Source of the DNA: Toxoplasma gondii ME49
Lineage: Eukaryota; Apicomplexa; Conoidasida; Eucoccidiorida; Sarcocystidae
Length of the DNA stretch: 64,000 nucleotides
Reading direction: 5' to 3'
Assembly (NCBI RefSeq): GCF_000006565.2
Contig: NC_031474.1
Location: 2,143,662 to 2,207,661, forward strand
A program made the position numbers and the translations under genes. Numbering within the stretch: the stretch's first letter is position 1; every line of letters begins with the position of its first letter. Shown piece by piece: positions 63,407 through 64,000 of this stretch. Under the pieces are notes generated by a model, which ran no database searches, was not told the DNA's origin, and was given only the letters and a program-made list of their open reading frames with translations.

Positions 63407-64000
63407 TGTGGCTCTTTCTGCTGTGTTGGTGCGATGGCAACAGCGTAGTATTACCGTTGAGGAATCGTGTAAGGCTGCATGTTTCAACGCAGGGAAAGTA
63501 CGTTCAGAAAACAGCGGAGATCAACGGGGCAGACACAATGAAAACGGTGCAGGCGCCGGTCTGGATCGTCCGGAAGGTGTGTGCGAGACAGGAATAATGT
63601 GATCGAGGAAAGCACACGATCACGGACCCTGAAAACATCAAAGGCGCTTCCTACCACTGGACGTCGTTCTCCCGCGTCAAGACAAGAAAGCCACAGGAGG
63701 TACGACTAAACAAGAAATTGGTTGTTATGGGTCGTTTCTTGGACAAACGCGCCACGCTCTTGCACGAAATTCCACTGGCCAGCCTGCGACAAGACCAGCA
63801 GTATGCTACTCAGCTAGTCACGGGGACTTGAAGCGTGGAGTTGAGGTGAAATCCTTACACAGTCGAAACGGATCTCCCCACAAAACACCATTGAACGCGC
63901 CTGCCTTGTGGTTTCCTTGAAAGGCCGTGCGGTTAAGAAACGCAAGAGCCAACCAATGCAGAGGGAGTGATGCGGGAGAGGCAGTTGCTGAGGCAACGCC
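63407..64000. other. 5' flank of the 1,294-residue protein gene
   Basis: No gene seen. The short plus-strand frames here are mostly upstream sequence read on the other strand. This is the probable promoter side of the minus-strand gene starting at 63406. Confidence 0.4.

Overview
The window is nuclear DNA of an apicomplexan, most likely a cyst-forming coccidian close to Toxoplasma, Neospora or Hammondia. Genes are split by many GT-AG introns, and coding exons are GC-balanced and rich in Ser, Arg and Glu. Start codons sit in contexts like the coccidian consensus (for example GCAAAATGG at 36301). TGCATGCA and GAGACGC elements lie in promoter space, and conserved eukaryotic proteins carry long low-complexity insertions. 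No bacterial-type operon, CRISPR array, transposase or rRNA/tRNA gene was seen. Exon boundaries below were placed by hand from splice consensus, reading phase and protein similarity. Most are phase-consistent across the whole gene, but no transcript data were available.

Layout. 1-8.4 kb (minus): 16 exons of a FAM184-family coiled-coil protein that runs off the left edge. 10.1-12.4 kb (minus): a 267-residue signal-peptide protein in seven exons, with every intron in phase 1. 13.8-17.9 kb (minus): a poorly recognised multi-exon gene of which several exons are convincing. 18.1-22.3 kb (minus): a two-exon gene for a 1,296-residue low-complexity protein. 26.7-30.1 kb (minus): seven exons of ISY1, a spliceosome factor. 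32.9-34.9 kb (minus): a two-exon URI/Bud27-type prefoldin-like protein. 36.3-43.6 kb (plus): a four-exon, 1,808-residue DEAD-box RNA helicase with large insertions, divergent from URI. 47.1-54.2 kb (plus): a three-exon, 2,035-residue RING protein with two FHA domains. 58.6-63.4 kb (minus): a three-exon, 1,294-residue protein of unknown function. The gaps hold microsatellites, a 97-nt imperfect palindrome upstream of ISY1 and no other gene I can defend.

Together. The recognisable genes are housekeeping or signalling functions that are not obviously linked: pre-mRNA splicing (ISY1), RNA remodelling (DEAD helicase), RNA-polymerase or chaperone assembly (URI), phospho-dependent ubiquitylation (RING-FHA) and a cytoskeletal or centrosomal type coiled coil (FAM184). 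The least conventional locus is the small secreted protein built from symmetric phase-1 mini-exons, two of which look like duplicates of each other.
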